Source: Amoebophrya sp. A120 (lineage: Eukaryota; Sar; Dinophyceae; Syndiniales; Amoebophryaceae). From it: DNA of 64,000 bases. The stretch covers positions 654,116-718,115 of the forward strand of contig CAJINV010000014.1 in NCBI GenBank assembly GCA_905178155.1, given 5' to 3'. Every line of letters begins with the position of its first letter. Positions within the stretch are counted from its first letter, which is position 1. Position numbers and translations under genes: made by a program. Positions 24,601 to 36,000 of the stretch are shown here, in pieces. The notes beneath the pieces were generated by a model. That model saw only the letters and a program-made list of their open reading frames with translations, made no database searches and was not told the DNA's origin.

Positions 24601-26180
24601 TCTCATGCAGAATAGGCATCAGGACGCCCTCTAGAAATACGTGATGCTAAGCCATGCATTACAGCCATCAGGGGCCATGCAAAATATGCATGACAAGTCT
24701 GGCAATCTTCCAGACCCAGACATTTTTACATTTGATAACCGTTCCAGCTGTACCAGAACTGCTTCGACTTCTCCGTCTCGTTGGTGTTGAGCAGAAAAGT
24801 ATCGTAGGGAAAAATCTCCCCTCCCCATACTGAGAAGGCATGCTGCTAAAAATTTGTGATGCTGATTTGTGACCACAAATCCTGTCTCTCTTGCAGGGGG
24901 GCAAAAGCAAAGAGTCCGCCGCTTTATTGTTCCGGCGATTTGTAATGCTGTTACGCCTACATCGAAGGCCTCTGCTATGCTACGCACCTATACAAAAACA
25001 GCCCTACGCAGCCTGAGGTTTTGCCTGCAGTGCCTCGTTCTTGCAAGACAGAGCTGATTTGTGTACACAAATCCAGCAACAGAAATTTACGTTTCAATAT
25101 GGGGAGGGGGGATTTTTCATTCTGATAAAAAGTGCCGATGCGTCTGTCGGACGAGGTGGCCCACTGGTCTACGCGACAGCCGCAGCCCCCTTCTTTGACC
25201 TCGAATGAACCGTCCTCACTGACAGCAGTTCGCTCGTATTCGCACTGCGAGCAGCAGCCAATTCGCCCCACTTCGTACTTGGCCGTTATCTGCGACACCT
25301 CGCCCACTGACGCCGGGATTCGGAAATGCCCGACCAGGTCCTCGTTCGGCATCCCGAAGCCCCCGAAACAGATTTGGTTCGCCGGGTTCTCCGGGTCCTC
25401 GGACCTTGGGCCCGGGTTGGTCCGGCTGGGAAAATTTTCGAGTTCCCACCACTCGCGGTCGATGAGTCTGCTGGTAAAGTCGTCGGGGTTTTCTACGGTA
25501 CCATTGAGCACCTCCGTGTAGCCGGGTAAGATCACCGCCACTTCGACGTGCTGCGTCACGTCGGAGATATCCACGGTGCCCCACTTCCCGTATTCGTCCC
25601 AGCCGTACCGGCACGGATCCGGCTCGGTTTCTGGGAGAGGAACCACCTCCTTCGGATTCCCGAACGCGCCCGCGGTGGCAATTGCGTCGATCCAGTCGCT
25701 GCGCGGCTTTCTGTGCGGGTGGGTGTTGATCGGGTAGCAGGCGTTGTGTTCGAGAAAAAACTCCGTGGCGTTCTGACAAGAAACGCAGATGTTCGCTCCG
25801 TGCTCTGTGCAAGCGGGGCCGGTGGCTTGCTGCCCATTTTCGCAACTGCACTCGTTTGCCACGCACTGATCCTCGTAGCAGGCGGGGACCTCGTCGCAAG
25901 GGTCCTCGAGCTCCGGGGTCGTGTCACAGGGGCGGTCGCATTTCATGTGATACCCGGGCGCGCACCCCTTGTAGCAGTAGTTTTCCGGGGTGATCACGAA
26001 ACCGTCGTTGCAGGAAGCGCAAATGTGCGCGCCCGGGGCCGTGCAGGCCGTGCCCGTTGCCGCCGTGCCGTTGCTGCACCCGCACTGGTATGAATCCACG
26101 GTAGTGTCTTCGCCGTCGAGCAGGGTCCGATTTATCTTTAGTCCGTGGTATCTTCGCCGAACAGTGTCGTCGTCGAGCTA
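18650..26180 (-). CDS. Type I membrane protein with Cys-rich EGF-like modules and a repeated cytoplasmic helical tail
   Basis: Reconstructed by removing 12 introners plus one intron at 18917-19190. Outside part: Cys-rich modules of the form CxCxNGxAxxGxxC...CxxCxxGF near 26050, 25830, 23850, 23740 and 23290. A unique roughly 200-residue domain (about 24200-25650, rich in Trp and Gly) separates the first two modules from the rest. Then come a poly-Thr stalk (about 23060-23180), one membrane helix (about 22835-22915) and a basic stop-transfer CCRKK. The tail has at least three related units of about 30 residues with the theme A..L...G.SEK.A...A.KLV.KAE (near 22700-22570, 21750-21340 and 20870-20770), then Lys/Ser/Ala-rich spacers and a Lys-rich end (stop at 18650). 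It is probably a surface receptor or adhesin, and the tail units suggest a docking scaffold; that role is inference. The true start is unresolved because coding signal stops near a 42-bp repeat at 26139. Confidence 0.78.
18917..19190 (-). mobile_element. Former family A introner, now a GT-AG intron
   Basis: Carries both family A ends (GCAAAAGTA near 18920, ACTTTTGCACAGGA near 19180), reversed, but has no 5-bp flank repeat. On the minus strand it starts GTATGT, an ideal 5' splice site, and ends CAAG. Removing it joins KGLNN and AYPATVND in frame. Confidence 0.75.
19363..19614 (-). mobile_element. Introner, family B
   Basis: 252 bp, TAT...ATA, flanks cgagt/cgagt. Removal reads EEQRLDLMHD in gene 4. 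Confidence 0.94.
20073..20296 (-). mobile_element. Introner, family D
   Basis: 224 bp, TAT...ATA, flanks cgaac/cgaac. Removal reads NDDVRFGETE. Confidence 0.94.
20923..21170 (-). mobile_element. Introner, family G
   Basis: 248 bp, TAT...ATA, flanks ccctc/ccttc (one mismatch). The ends are TATGACAGCGCACAA and its partner, with a second matched block ACCCTCATTTGT further in. Removal reads FFDQKGKTKHKK. Confidence 0.87.
21418..21743 (-). mobile_element. Introner, family F
   Basis: 326 bp, TAT...ATA, flanks agctt/agctt. The TIR core is TGAAAAATGCCCC. Removal reads ATKKLLKVGYSE. Confidence 0.94.
21825..22104 (-). mobile_element. Introner, family C
   Basis: 280 bp, TAT...ATA, flanks gcacg/gcacg. 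The TIR core is TAAAAACGTCCCCAC. Removal reads NQRSVQKAAAYY. Confidence 0.94.
22241..22469 (-). mobile_element. Introner, family E
   Basis: 229 bp, TAT...ATA, flanks tccac/tgcac (one mismatch). Removal reads NNDALVEPEND. Confidence 0.88.
22571..22727 (-). mobile_element. Introner, family A
   Basis: 157 bp, TAT...ATA, flanks gcttg/gcttg. Removal reads GVVEQALKDAGL. Confidence 0.94.
23060..23180 (-). repeat. Thr-rich stalk-coding microsatellite
   Basis: ACN/GTN-rich low-complexity tract coding a near-continuous Thr run with a few Val, Ser and Ala. It sits between the last Cys-rich module and the membrane helix of gene 4, as in mucin-like stalks. Confidence 0.8.
23424..23685 (-). mobile_element. 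Introner, family B
   Basis: 262 bp, TAT...ATA, flanks cttcg/cttcg. It splits a Cys-rich module. Removal reads AHHEATYCDSC. Confidence 0.94.
23892..24163 (-). mobile_element. Introner, family C
   Basis: 272 bp, TAT...ATA, flanks ggtgt/ggtgc (one mismatch). Removal reads KIPLHQAFQFTC. Confidence 0.88.
24476..24737 (-). mobile_element. Introner, family B
   Basis: 262 bp; left end mutated to CAT, right end ATA; flanks accgt/accgt. Removal reads YSWNGESYYRPL. Confidence 0.91.
24800..25127 (-). mobile_element. Introner, family F (variant)
   Basis: 328 bp, TAT...ATA, flanks aaaag/aaaag. The TIR core is GAAAAATCTCCCCTCCCC, a diverged form of the other F copies. Removal reads RRIGTFLLNTNE. Confidence 0.92.
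26139..26180. repeat. 42-bp direct repeat, copy 1
   Basis: Identical to 26898-26939. It begins TAGTCCGTGG and ends GTCGAGCTA. It marks the point where the coding signal of gene 4 fades. Confidence 0.95.
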
Positions 26181-26897
26181 TTTATCACAAGAAAAAGTGT
26201 ACACGTACACGGTTTCGCGTTTTTCCGAAAAAAATTTTTTGTTGCCTCCCACAAGAAGATCGCTTGTATCATTGAAAGCACTCGCTACGAAGCTAGCGAG
26301 GCTGGGAATCTGCCAGAGCTCGAGCATCTAGATCACACGCCCAAAGGGCCGCAAGCAAGGCCCAGGATAGCCGGGAAAGATAGACTCACTTAGCTTGCCG
26401 CCGTTCTTGGCCTCATCTCATAACTGCGACAACAGGGTCGAGATGGCCACCAGCTCTCGCTCTGGTATCTAGAGGCGGGCCGGCGGCGGCTCCTACACCC
26501 AACGGGCCAGGTTCTCCTGGCACCGGCGACGAAAGGCGCCCAGCAACGCGCCGCAACCATCAAAACCAGACCGGGGCCTCCTTTTGGAGAGGTAAATCGT
26601 CCATACCATGCAGTCTGGAGATGATGTACACGGTTTTTCTTGAGGGCAAGAAAATCCCCAGGAAAAGAGGCAAATTTTTCTGAATTTTGAGTGCGAAAAT
26701 CGCGCAACACCAAAAAACCGTGTGCATCGCATCTAGCCTGCATGGTATGATGGATGTACACGGTCCGCAAAGTGGTCAGGCCCGGGGACAAGCATTCTGA
26801 ACCGTGTACATCAACCATACCGCGCGGTCTGGATGCGATGTACACGGTTTTTTTGGGCTCGTTATAAATTTTGTTGCAATTTTGCCACTTTTGCTAC
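26181..26897. repeat. 717-bp segment bounded by 42-bp repeats, with internal direct and inverted repeats
   Basis: Contains three copies of a roughly 40-bp word ending GATGTACACGGTTTTT: direct copies near 26602 and 26814, and an inverted copy near 26710-26765. There is no convincing coding frame. The layout suggests an insertion, or a tandem duplication of the 42-bp end. Confidence 0.7.
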
Positions 26898-26939
26898 TAG
26901 TCCGTGGTATCTTCGCCGAACAGTGTCGTCGTCGAGCTA
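26898..26939. repeat. 42-bp direct repeat, copy 2
   Basis: Perfect copy of 26139-26180. Confidence 0.95.
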
Positions 26940-27037
26940 GTATTTTTTGGGCGATCATGTTCGTTATCTCCGACGGTGGGGAGCAGATTCATACATAATA
27001 ATAGATGATTACCTCAGAAGAAACTTTGAATCTCTAT

Positions 27038-28094
27038 TTTATAAAAGTAGCATTCATATTATCAAACACAGAACTAGCAAGTTTTTCTGAAAAAAATACA
27101 ACTCCTGGCCCGTGCTTGAAGGAAACGGCCTGCGCTATCCTGAGTAAAAACGTCCCCACTCCAGAGTTGTCATGCAAATGTGCAATGACAGGAACATTTG
27201 TAATGCACAGCTCCATGGGAGGAATTTCTCGTGGTGTTTTGGAAAAATTTGTAATGCTGTAGTAAGCAGAATGTGAAAATGGCTTTCTCATGCGGCTTCT
27301 CTTGCCAATTAGCACTACTACACTGCAGAGGAAAGCTTGTCATGCACAGCTTCCAAAACTTGGAGATTTGTGTTGCTAGATTCCACCCAACTTGACTATG
27401 GGGTGGGGACGTTTTTGCTTAGGATATGCGCTCTGTCATCCTGGACGATGTCCTGGACGATTTGCTGTTTTTGTTTCTGCTCCACCTGCTGCCGCGCAGC
27501 GGCCGATGAAGCAGCAGCTGCAACTTGAAGGGTCGACGTTGCAGCTGGTGCGCCCGCTTCTACGTGCTGGTCCACAACTACGTCTTCTTGAAATGCTGAT
27601 GCTGCGTCTCCAGGAGAGGCAACATGATTCTCGAAATCTTCTTCCATGATCTTATTTACAGGAACAACAACTTCTTCTTGCAGGAACTTCTGGGCTGCAA
27701 CTGTCCTTCTTTTACTGTGAAGAGCAGCATGCTGACCCCCGGCACCGCCTCCACCCGTAGTTGTCATGCTGGTGATGGCAATCTTCCGCCTCTTGGTCGC
27801 ACTTTTTCCTTCGCGCTTCTCCTTGTTGCGGGTTTTCTGTGCCGTGAAAGACAGGGCGTTCGCGAAAATTGTGCTGTTGTCAAGGTCTTGGCCGTTGATA
27901 TTAATACAACTACTTCCTAGAAATAGAAAGCGACAGTAGGAAGAACAGCAGGCTGAAAAAGACAATACCAAGAAGGTCAACATCTTGTTTTCCAACAAAT
28001 TGAACTTACTCGCTCCCCGCCGCGCGGCTTGGTTCATGACCACCAACTCCGGCGGGAAACGAGAAAAGAAGAATTTCTTGTGGATAAACATCAA
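27038..28094 (-). CDS. Signal-anchor-like coding segment, possibly the 5' part of gene 4
   Basis: Minus-strand frame starting near 28094, or at an inner ATG, with basic residues followed by a hydrophobic, Cys-rich segment (LTFLVLSFSACCSSYC). It continues as a Lys/Arg-rich then Gln/Ala-rich region to 27427. Removing the family C introner at 27136-27426 continues in frame as DDRAQAVSFKHGPGVVFF. It ends at a stop near 27038 or at an unseen splice site. The type I membrane protein next to it lacks a recognisable signal peptide, so this may be its first exon set. No homology is recognised. Confidence 0.5.
27136..27426 (-). mobile_element. Introner, family C
   Basis: 291 bp, TAT...ATA, flanks tgcgc/tgcgc. 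Removal reads DDRAQAVSFK. Confidence 0.93.
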
Positions 28095-30030
28095 TTTCTA
28101 ATTTTTCGAGGGGTCGTGGTAAAAAGAACAACCTTAACCTTTCGGGAACAAGATGGCGCTGGGGGTTTTTGTTGTTGGACGGAGGCGTACGATAGAAAAG
28201 TGATTTCTATTGATTTCCTCCGACGAAAGGACGACGACGAAACAATCAACGTGAGTTCTTTGTTCAGTGACGCGGCCTGCAAAACCGAAAAACTTCATGC
28301 TCATGACAACTTCTATTTGAACGACGCAGTAGTTTAGGAACGTACGACGTGCCATACTGGCTGTTCCGAGACCACTTAAGAGAACGAGAAGGACGAATAA
28401 ACAGAATCTGAGCGGCCGACGCCGGAAAGAACGCAAAATGAAAATTTGGTACATCAGTGACACTTATAATATTAGTTCTCAAAATGAATCGGACGACCAT
28501 GACAAATAACCGAAGACAGGAGCTGCACGAGTGACATGCACGTACTTGAGTAAGCACCTTCACGCAAATCTGCTGCTGCATAGCATAAGCATTTCTAGGT
28601 CGGTTTTCTTTTTCAAGCCGAGTAGAAAGCGAAGAAGAGGCCACACGACCAACGCCACGGTACGCAACACCGACGAGAATAAAGTGGAAATCTCTGTCTC
28701 ACGAATATAAAAGAGTCCTAGCATTCGTAAAAGTGCTTTTTTTTGACATGTACAAGCATGTTTCAACAACTACGCTCGAACAAGTTCAGCGGTTAGGAGG
28801 CGGCATACCATATTTTGCAGCGCCATCGCCTGTCGATGTGGTCTGATATTAAATCACGCCAAATAATTACAGACGAGAAGAGGCTTGCCAACTGGGCGGG
28901 TCAGCGCACTATTTTTATTAGAACCAGAACTGCAGGATCATCTACTCCAAGATTGCTTGTTATCTTCATCTTGTTCGCACATCTTTCATTATCTTTTCAC
29001 TTCGCTTACTTATCGTTTATTTCGTTAGTTTTAGTTTTACTGAAATATATGCCAATCAGTTCTTCTAAACGCTGCTCAACGCGAGAAGCAAATAGAAATT
29101 GATGACGCGCAGATGATCTTCACGACACAATCTGATTGGGAAATGCAAATTAGACTTTGGCTTTGCCATTGTTGGGGTTTTGTGTATTCTGGGAAAAACC
29201 AAATAATCTTCGCACGAAGTGCAAGAGCACCTTCTAGCTCGTCTCTGTGTCCAAGGGACAAGGCGTTCTGGGGTGGCCTTGTTGCAGCTGCGAGCTGCCG
29301 GGCGGGGGGCACTGCCACTGCAATACCAACACAACAGAGGCGCCGATAACTAATCTTTGGTCTTGTATCTTATCGTACGTATCGTCCGAAGCGGAATGCT
29401 GTGGACGCGGATTGTCGCTAGGTGTGGGCGGCTTTTTTTAAGACCGGCTAAGTACTCAGATGTATCATCGACGAGAGGCGCTAATGCTATAATTCGTTGT
29501 TCTTTTACTTTTGTTCACGACCTTACTATTCGTTTTTTACTTTTATGCTTTTGCTTATCCCACTTATTTTCAATAAGTTCTGGGAGCAGTCGTAGCAAGA
29601 AGGAGCTACTTCCTTTTCATTCTTTTACGCCGAGATGAACGGCGCCGCTTCAGTTTCCAGATATCCTTTCTTTCAACAAATAGATACGAAGCCAGAGTCT
29701 TACGAAGTACGTCCTCCATGATGTTACCCAAAAACTTTGAGCACCGCCAGTTTTTTTTTTTCTTTTTGTTTTTTCATCATGCTAGGAAATATAACTACTT
29801 GCAGTAGAAGCGACCACTGCGACGACGACCGTAGTTCCATGCATCTGAAATCGGCACTACCAGAAGGTCAAGGAAGCGGCTTGAATGATGTTGGTCCGCT
29901 GGCCTGCTGGTGTTGCACAGAGCTGCACGAACAACAGCTTCGATGAACTTCAGGATTCTAGTCATCGATCTTGCATATTCGAACTTTACCGTTCGCATCG
30001 GCATCTTCCTCGATCGCTGTTTATAATATT
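28095..30030. other. Unassigned region
   Basis: A minus-strand frame near 28451-28270 begins with a good signal-peptide pattern (RRRPLRFCLFVLLVLLSG) and might be another 5' exon. Between 28650 and 29740 I find only short conflicting frames. A poly-T tract lies at about 29750. No TIR element is present. Confidence 0.35.
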
Positions 30031-33000
30031 TTACAAAAGTAAAATATCCTTCATGTCATCCGGTAACACGCCGTCCGGCCCCTTCATCTCATCGGGTAAC
30101 ACGCCATCCGGGCCCTTCTCCTCTTGATCCATCATATGCTGGTCGTGAAGAACTTCTTGGTGGCCAGCATAATTGCAGGTTGTACTAGGCATATTAGGCT
30201 GCTGGTCGTGTTGCTGCTGCTGATGTGCTCCACCGCCGCCACCGTCGTGGTGCATGTGTTGGTCTACATCTTGGTGCTGCTGCCCGCCTGGTGCAGCCGC
30301 TCCGGAGGAAGATGGCGAAAAGGATTGCAGGTGTTTCTCCTCGATTCTGATATCCACGTGATCGTCGACAAAGACCAAGTGCATCCTGAGCAAAAACGTC
30401 CCCACCCCATAGTCAAGATGGGAAACCTGCTAGAGAAATCAGCCAGCTTTGGTTGTTGTGCATGACAGGTTTGGCCTCGTAGTGCAATCCTGTTTAGCTT
30501 GTTCAGCGGCATCACAGATCTAGCCTATTATGCTGATTGGAGCATCACAAATCCCAAAGAACGACTAGAAAATACTTCTCATGGGACTCCGCATGAGAAA
30601 CATGATTTTTCTCAGCATGCAGAGTTGCATTACAACTATGGCGTGGGGACGTTTTTACATAGGATAAAGTGCTCCAACACGTCCGTGAACAGAACTAACT
30701 GCTTCTTCAACGTGTCAAGACTCGGCTTCACGATAAACTTCACGTTTTTCTGTCGACTATGCACTGCAAAAAGTAGTACCGTACCCATAGTCGTACCTAC
30801 TAGTTGCGAATTAATAGAGAAATCTATTTTCTCTAGCTAAATCCAGGATGACACATAGATTTTCTCATGCTGAACATATACTCCCAGTGTACGATACAAC
30901 TTTTGTACAATTGCATATCGGCACCCTTCTGACAACCGTTCCTCCGTGACCCGGTGCAGCGCCTCGCGATCCGCGCGGCCGTCCCCCAGCGCAAGCACAT
31001 TTTTCCACCGCTGATTCGGATACCGGGAGTAGAACGCCTCGATTACCTTTTATTGAAAAATTGTTGAACAACAATATTTCTCAAGAAGAAAATAAAGAAC
31101 AACCGACAGCTGCGCAGTTCCAGTTGCATCGAGGTCTTTTTATCGCCGCGAAGCGAATTAGAACCACAGGAGTTCTTGTATAAATCAACAGCAGAATGTC
31201 GGCGCCCTAAACTAACCCTGAAATCTCAAAAGTGAAAGTACTATACCTCCTTAAACGCGTGGGTTTTCCACCCCGCGGGGCTTTCCACACCTTTCGGCTC
31301 AAAAGTGCTCCTTGCCGATATCACGGTCATCGAAGACAGCAGCGGCAGCAACGTGGGGAGCCACTTTCGGCAGGACACCTGGGTCCACCCGGTTTCCGCG
31401 TTGGTGATGATGACCACGCGGCCGAACCGCAGCGCGGTGCGGATGCAGTTCTCGCCGATCTTGGCCAGCTCGTACAGGTTATCCTGTGCAAAAGTATCGT
31501 ACTCGTACTGATTGCGTTTATGCATTACAAATATTTTTGCTAAGGCAAATCGGCATTACAGATTCAATTTGTAATGCCAAGTCAATTTGTAATGCAACTT
31601 ATACTAGTACGATACTTTTGCAGTTCATACAGGTTTTCCTGCATCTCCTCCCCAACCGACTTCTCCTTCACGTGCCCCGTTTTCGGGTCGATCTCCCGGT
31701 GGGGGAACCGGGCCGCGAGCTTGTCGAAGTCCGCGTTGGGGTCGTTCACCAGCAGGCCGCATGACTTAACATAGTAGCTGGGACACAGGGTATCGTCCCA
31801 GTCAAAGATGATAATCGTCTGGTCGGGATTGCTGTACTCCGCCTGCGACCCGGTGGTCATCTCGGAGTAGGTCCGCGTATTCCTCGTGGTCGCGTGGGAG
31901 CCCACGGTCACCTCCGAGAACGTGCGGGTGGTTCGCTGGTTCGCGGAGTGGATGGTCTGCGAGAACATGTTCTGCGAAATGGAAGCGGTTGTTGTTCCCC
32001 CACCTCCAGGGTAGAAGTTGCTGCTGGTTGCACTTCCCATGTTCAAGAACGAGGACGCGCCACCTGCTCCACCAGCACTGTGCGAGCTGTTCGGGTAGGA
32101 GATACTATGCGCCGGCCCCAAATGGCCGCCCGAGTTCGACGAAAGCGCGCTGCTCTGCGAGAGCGTGCGGTCGCGGGACGAGAGCGGCAGGTTGGCATTC
32201 ATCGGGTAATTGTGAAACTGCGACTGCAGTTGTTCCTGCTGCTGATTACTAAGATTTTCATTTCCCGGCTTGTTCGCTGTTGTCGTCCCGTTCGAAGTCG
32301 GGACCGTACCAGCTCCAGGAACTCCTTCTACCAGCTGTCCGGTGTAGCTACTGTCAGCAGAAAGTTCCTCTGCCATCATTGCAGCTGCGGTGTTGATGTT
32401 ACAGTTATTTGTGCCAGCATGGTGTTGGCCAAGAACATTATTGATATTGCCCTTGATTATTTCTGCTGTAGGTGTCGCCCCCGGGTCGTCGTGCTTCTGA
32501 AAGTCATTGCGGCCTCCTGCTGCCGCGCTCATTGGCTGTTGCTGCTGCGCAACACCTCCTGCCTGATTGTTGCTTATTGCGGTATTGTTCGTCGAGCCAT
32601 TTATTTGCCTTTGCGGTTGTTCACCACCGTGCTGATGGTGCGCGGCCCCGGAAGGTGGTGATGGCGCCCCTCCCACTCCGCTGCTGTTGCTGTGATATCC
32701 CCTGCAAAAGTACTATCGTAGCCGTATCGAAATAAATTGCAATTTCGCATGACCGAAGAAGAAGAACATCCTGGTCTATTTCTTTGCAACTCCATGGCGA
32801 TTCGCGTTCGTATCACAAAAACTATACTACTGCGATAAACTTTTGCATTGCGTATGCTGCTCATCCAGTTGATAGGGGGTACTGGAACAGAGGTATGCAA
32901 TGGGTACTCGAAATTTTCAGCCAGCGCACCGTCGAGCATGGAATCTATGTCGGCCGGGGGTAGCTGGACGAGGGATTTTGTTGTACCGGTATCGCAGCAA

Positions 33001-36000
33001 AAAACTGCAACAGTCTTTACTTCAACGGCAACGCCATCTTGTATTAACATTAAGCACTTACAATTCCGAAACAAGTACTGCAGTTTCTTCATACGTAAAC
33101 TTTCTTTTTCTACTGCCATCATGCTCTGTATGTGGAGAACGAGGTCGGCAGTAAAATTATGCATTGGTTTTCCATTTCCTATTCAGCGCACCATGACAAG
33201 TACCGTGTGGCGTCCCATGCAAACTTTCTCTGTTGCAGCTGCGTTGAAGTTCGACTGTCACGATACGGCTTCACTTGATACGGAGAGAAAGCTGTTGGTG
33301 GAGATGTTGGTGCTCCACCGGACGTTTTGGTTGCATCTGCTCCGTCGTGTCTATTCTCGGGCAAGGCGCCGGTATTCATTGCAGTGTTCCCAGCCTGCTG
33401 CGGAAGCTCCTGGGATGACGCGATTGATTGCGTCGTGACCCGCAGTCCCTCGGTCGTCACGCTCAGAAAACCTGTTTTGCAAAATGACCGGTGATGGCTG
33501 TCTTTCCCTTAGTTCGAACCATAGGAATAGTACCTCAAAAACGCAAAAAAATAGACTCAAAAGCTTGTTTCTTATATACGTGTGCAGCTATCAGATGATG
33601 CAGAAGCAGAACTAGTAGAAAATTATCATCGCTACGTGGCGCCCCGTCTTGCTGAAGCTGGTTCAGGCCGAACATATTGGCGCTGTAAGGTGAAGAGGGA
33701 CCACCAGGACCACCGGTCGTACTACTTGTCGCGCCGGCGGCCGTCGCGCCAACGTCAACGGTCGTGTGCATGGTGTGGCTGTAGGAGTGCTGCACGACCG
33801 GTGGGGCAGTGCCACCACCACCAGGAGCTCGAAAGTTTTGGACGTCGGACGTGTAGTTGATGCTCATATCCTTATGCCCAGCGCCGTCGCCCATAGAGGT
33901 GGTGTATGAACTGCAAAAGTTAAAGTATCGTATTCGTATAAATGCATTACAAATTTCCTCAGCATGAGAAATAAAATTTGTAATGCGAATTTACCTTAAG
34001 AAAAAGATTTGTAATGCATGATTGCAATACGAGTACGATGCTTTTGCACAGGATATGGTGGTTTCGAGCACCATTTGGATTTCGACCTTTTCCTTGAACC
34101 GCTGTTTGTCGTAATATCCTGTGTAAAAACGTCCCCACACCAGAGTCAAGATGAGGATCTCGCAACACAAATCGAGAAGTTTTGGGGGTCCAGCATGACA
34201 AGTTCGTCTAGGTATTGTAGTGCAGTTTAGCAAGCACAGCCGCAACACAAATCCATCTGCTCATCCTGTCGACAGCATTGCAAAGCGCAAAACGTGAGAT
34301 TGGAAATGCCTCTCATGTGTATGCGCATTACAAATCTTCCTGTAGCTGCAAATCTGCATGACAACTCTGGGGTGGGTACATTTTTGCTCAGGATACGTAG
34401 TTTGCGTCGTTCATCGCTTCATCCGCCCACGGGTTGCCGTCCACCGAAAGCTATGCATAGCAAAAAAATCATGGTACTAGTACTGGCGCCTCATGCGGAA
34501 ATTGCAAATGTAATCACATCACATCACTGATCTCTGTACTTATAACGCTTTCCTTTTCTCCTGAAGAAGCGAGAATTTTTGTCAACATGCTCCAGCACAG
34601 CTGCAAGAACATCAATCGCTAGTACCAGTAGGATCGTCATGCTTTTGCCGTGGATAAAAACGCGCGGCGGTGGGACCGGGACCGTCGGGGCTGTATCTCG
34701 TCGTCGCTCATCAGCTGCATCCTCTCCGGCATGGGGAGTCGGTTGGGGTGCTGTGCCTGACCGGAGGTGGACTGGTTGCTCACAAGACTCCCGAGCGAAA
34801 GCCTGGCGTCTGAAGAGTTCATGGAATCGATCGACATCGTCCTGTCACCATCGAAGGAGGTTATCAACATCTCCCGATCAAGTTGTTGATGCTCATGTAG
34901 GGGGCTTGTTATTATATCACGACCTTGTTGGCTATGATAATCTAGTAGTACTTCCCTCCGTTTACTACTTTCATCTTCGCCAGCATGTAGTTCTACTTGC
35001 ACGCCCTGGCCCATCTCCTTCTGCACGTTACTCCTACTTGGCCTGGCCGGCGGCGAAAATAAGGAGGATGCGTTGCTGGTCGCGGGGGCACAGTTACTAG
35101 TATTATTGCCCGAGGACATGTTGACATTCGACGAAAAGAGTGCGCTGCTGTTGTTCTGTGGTATTGGTAAAAATCCTTCTTCTCGATGATCGAGGACAAC
35201 ATGCTGTTGATTTCTCGCGTCTGTCTCTTCATCCTGTATGTTGCCAAACCGACTCGCCGTGCGGGGCGTAAACCGGTCGGGCGCGTCTGGAAAGGGGGAA
35301 AGGTCGGTGCCTAAATTCAACTGAAGGTGAGAGCTATCAACTGTAAAAATGTCTGGGTCTGGAAGAGTTCATGTTTGTCATGCTTGTCTGGCATGACTCT
35401 TAAATCTGTCATGCACGTTACCCAAAAGCTCCGCTTTTCTGTGATGCAGAAACGCACTTTGTCATGCAGAATAGGCAAGAACACCTAGGAGCTCAGAAAC
35501 TTGTCATGCTGAGCCAGCATTTGTAGCGTCATCATGAGACGCCACCCAGCATCACAAGTTTCCAAACCCAGACATTTTTACTTTTGATAAGAGCGACCCT
35601 GTTGTTGGTACTGTTGCTCCAGTATGCAGGACAAGAGCGATTATATCGCATTGGTGATGCAGAAAATGAATGACGTGTGCGCTTCTTAAGGTGAGCGGGA
35701 AAAATCCTCTCGCATACTATTGAGCAATCCTGAAGGTAAGAATATCTGCAAACAAGATGAATCTCATCTGCACACCGGGTGACGTTTCACCGCCCGTTTT
35801 AGCAGTGACCGGCCACCTAGTGGGAGTTTGCCTTTGGCGCCTCCTCTTGCCGCAAGCATTCAAGGACTAGTGCCACTACCTCCTCATCCGTGGCTCATGT
35901 CCTAACCTCCGACCAACCACCTGGCCACCCCTTCTCCTCCGGTGGTCGCCAGGTGTCGAACAGGACTACCTAATAACCGGCCTAAGCCTGGCCGCTGTAC

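Noticed and set aside
26390-26845. 151-codon minus-strand frame in the repeat-bounded segment
   Set aside because: The composition is Arg/Pro/Ser from GC-rich repeat sequence, and it overlaps the internal direct and inverted repeats.
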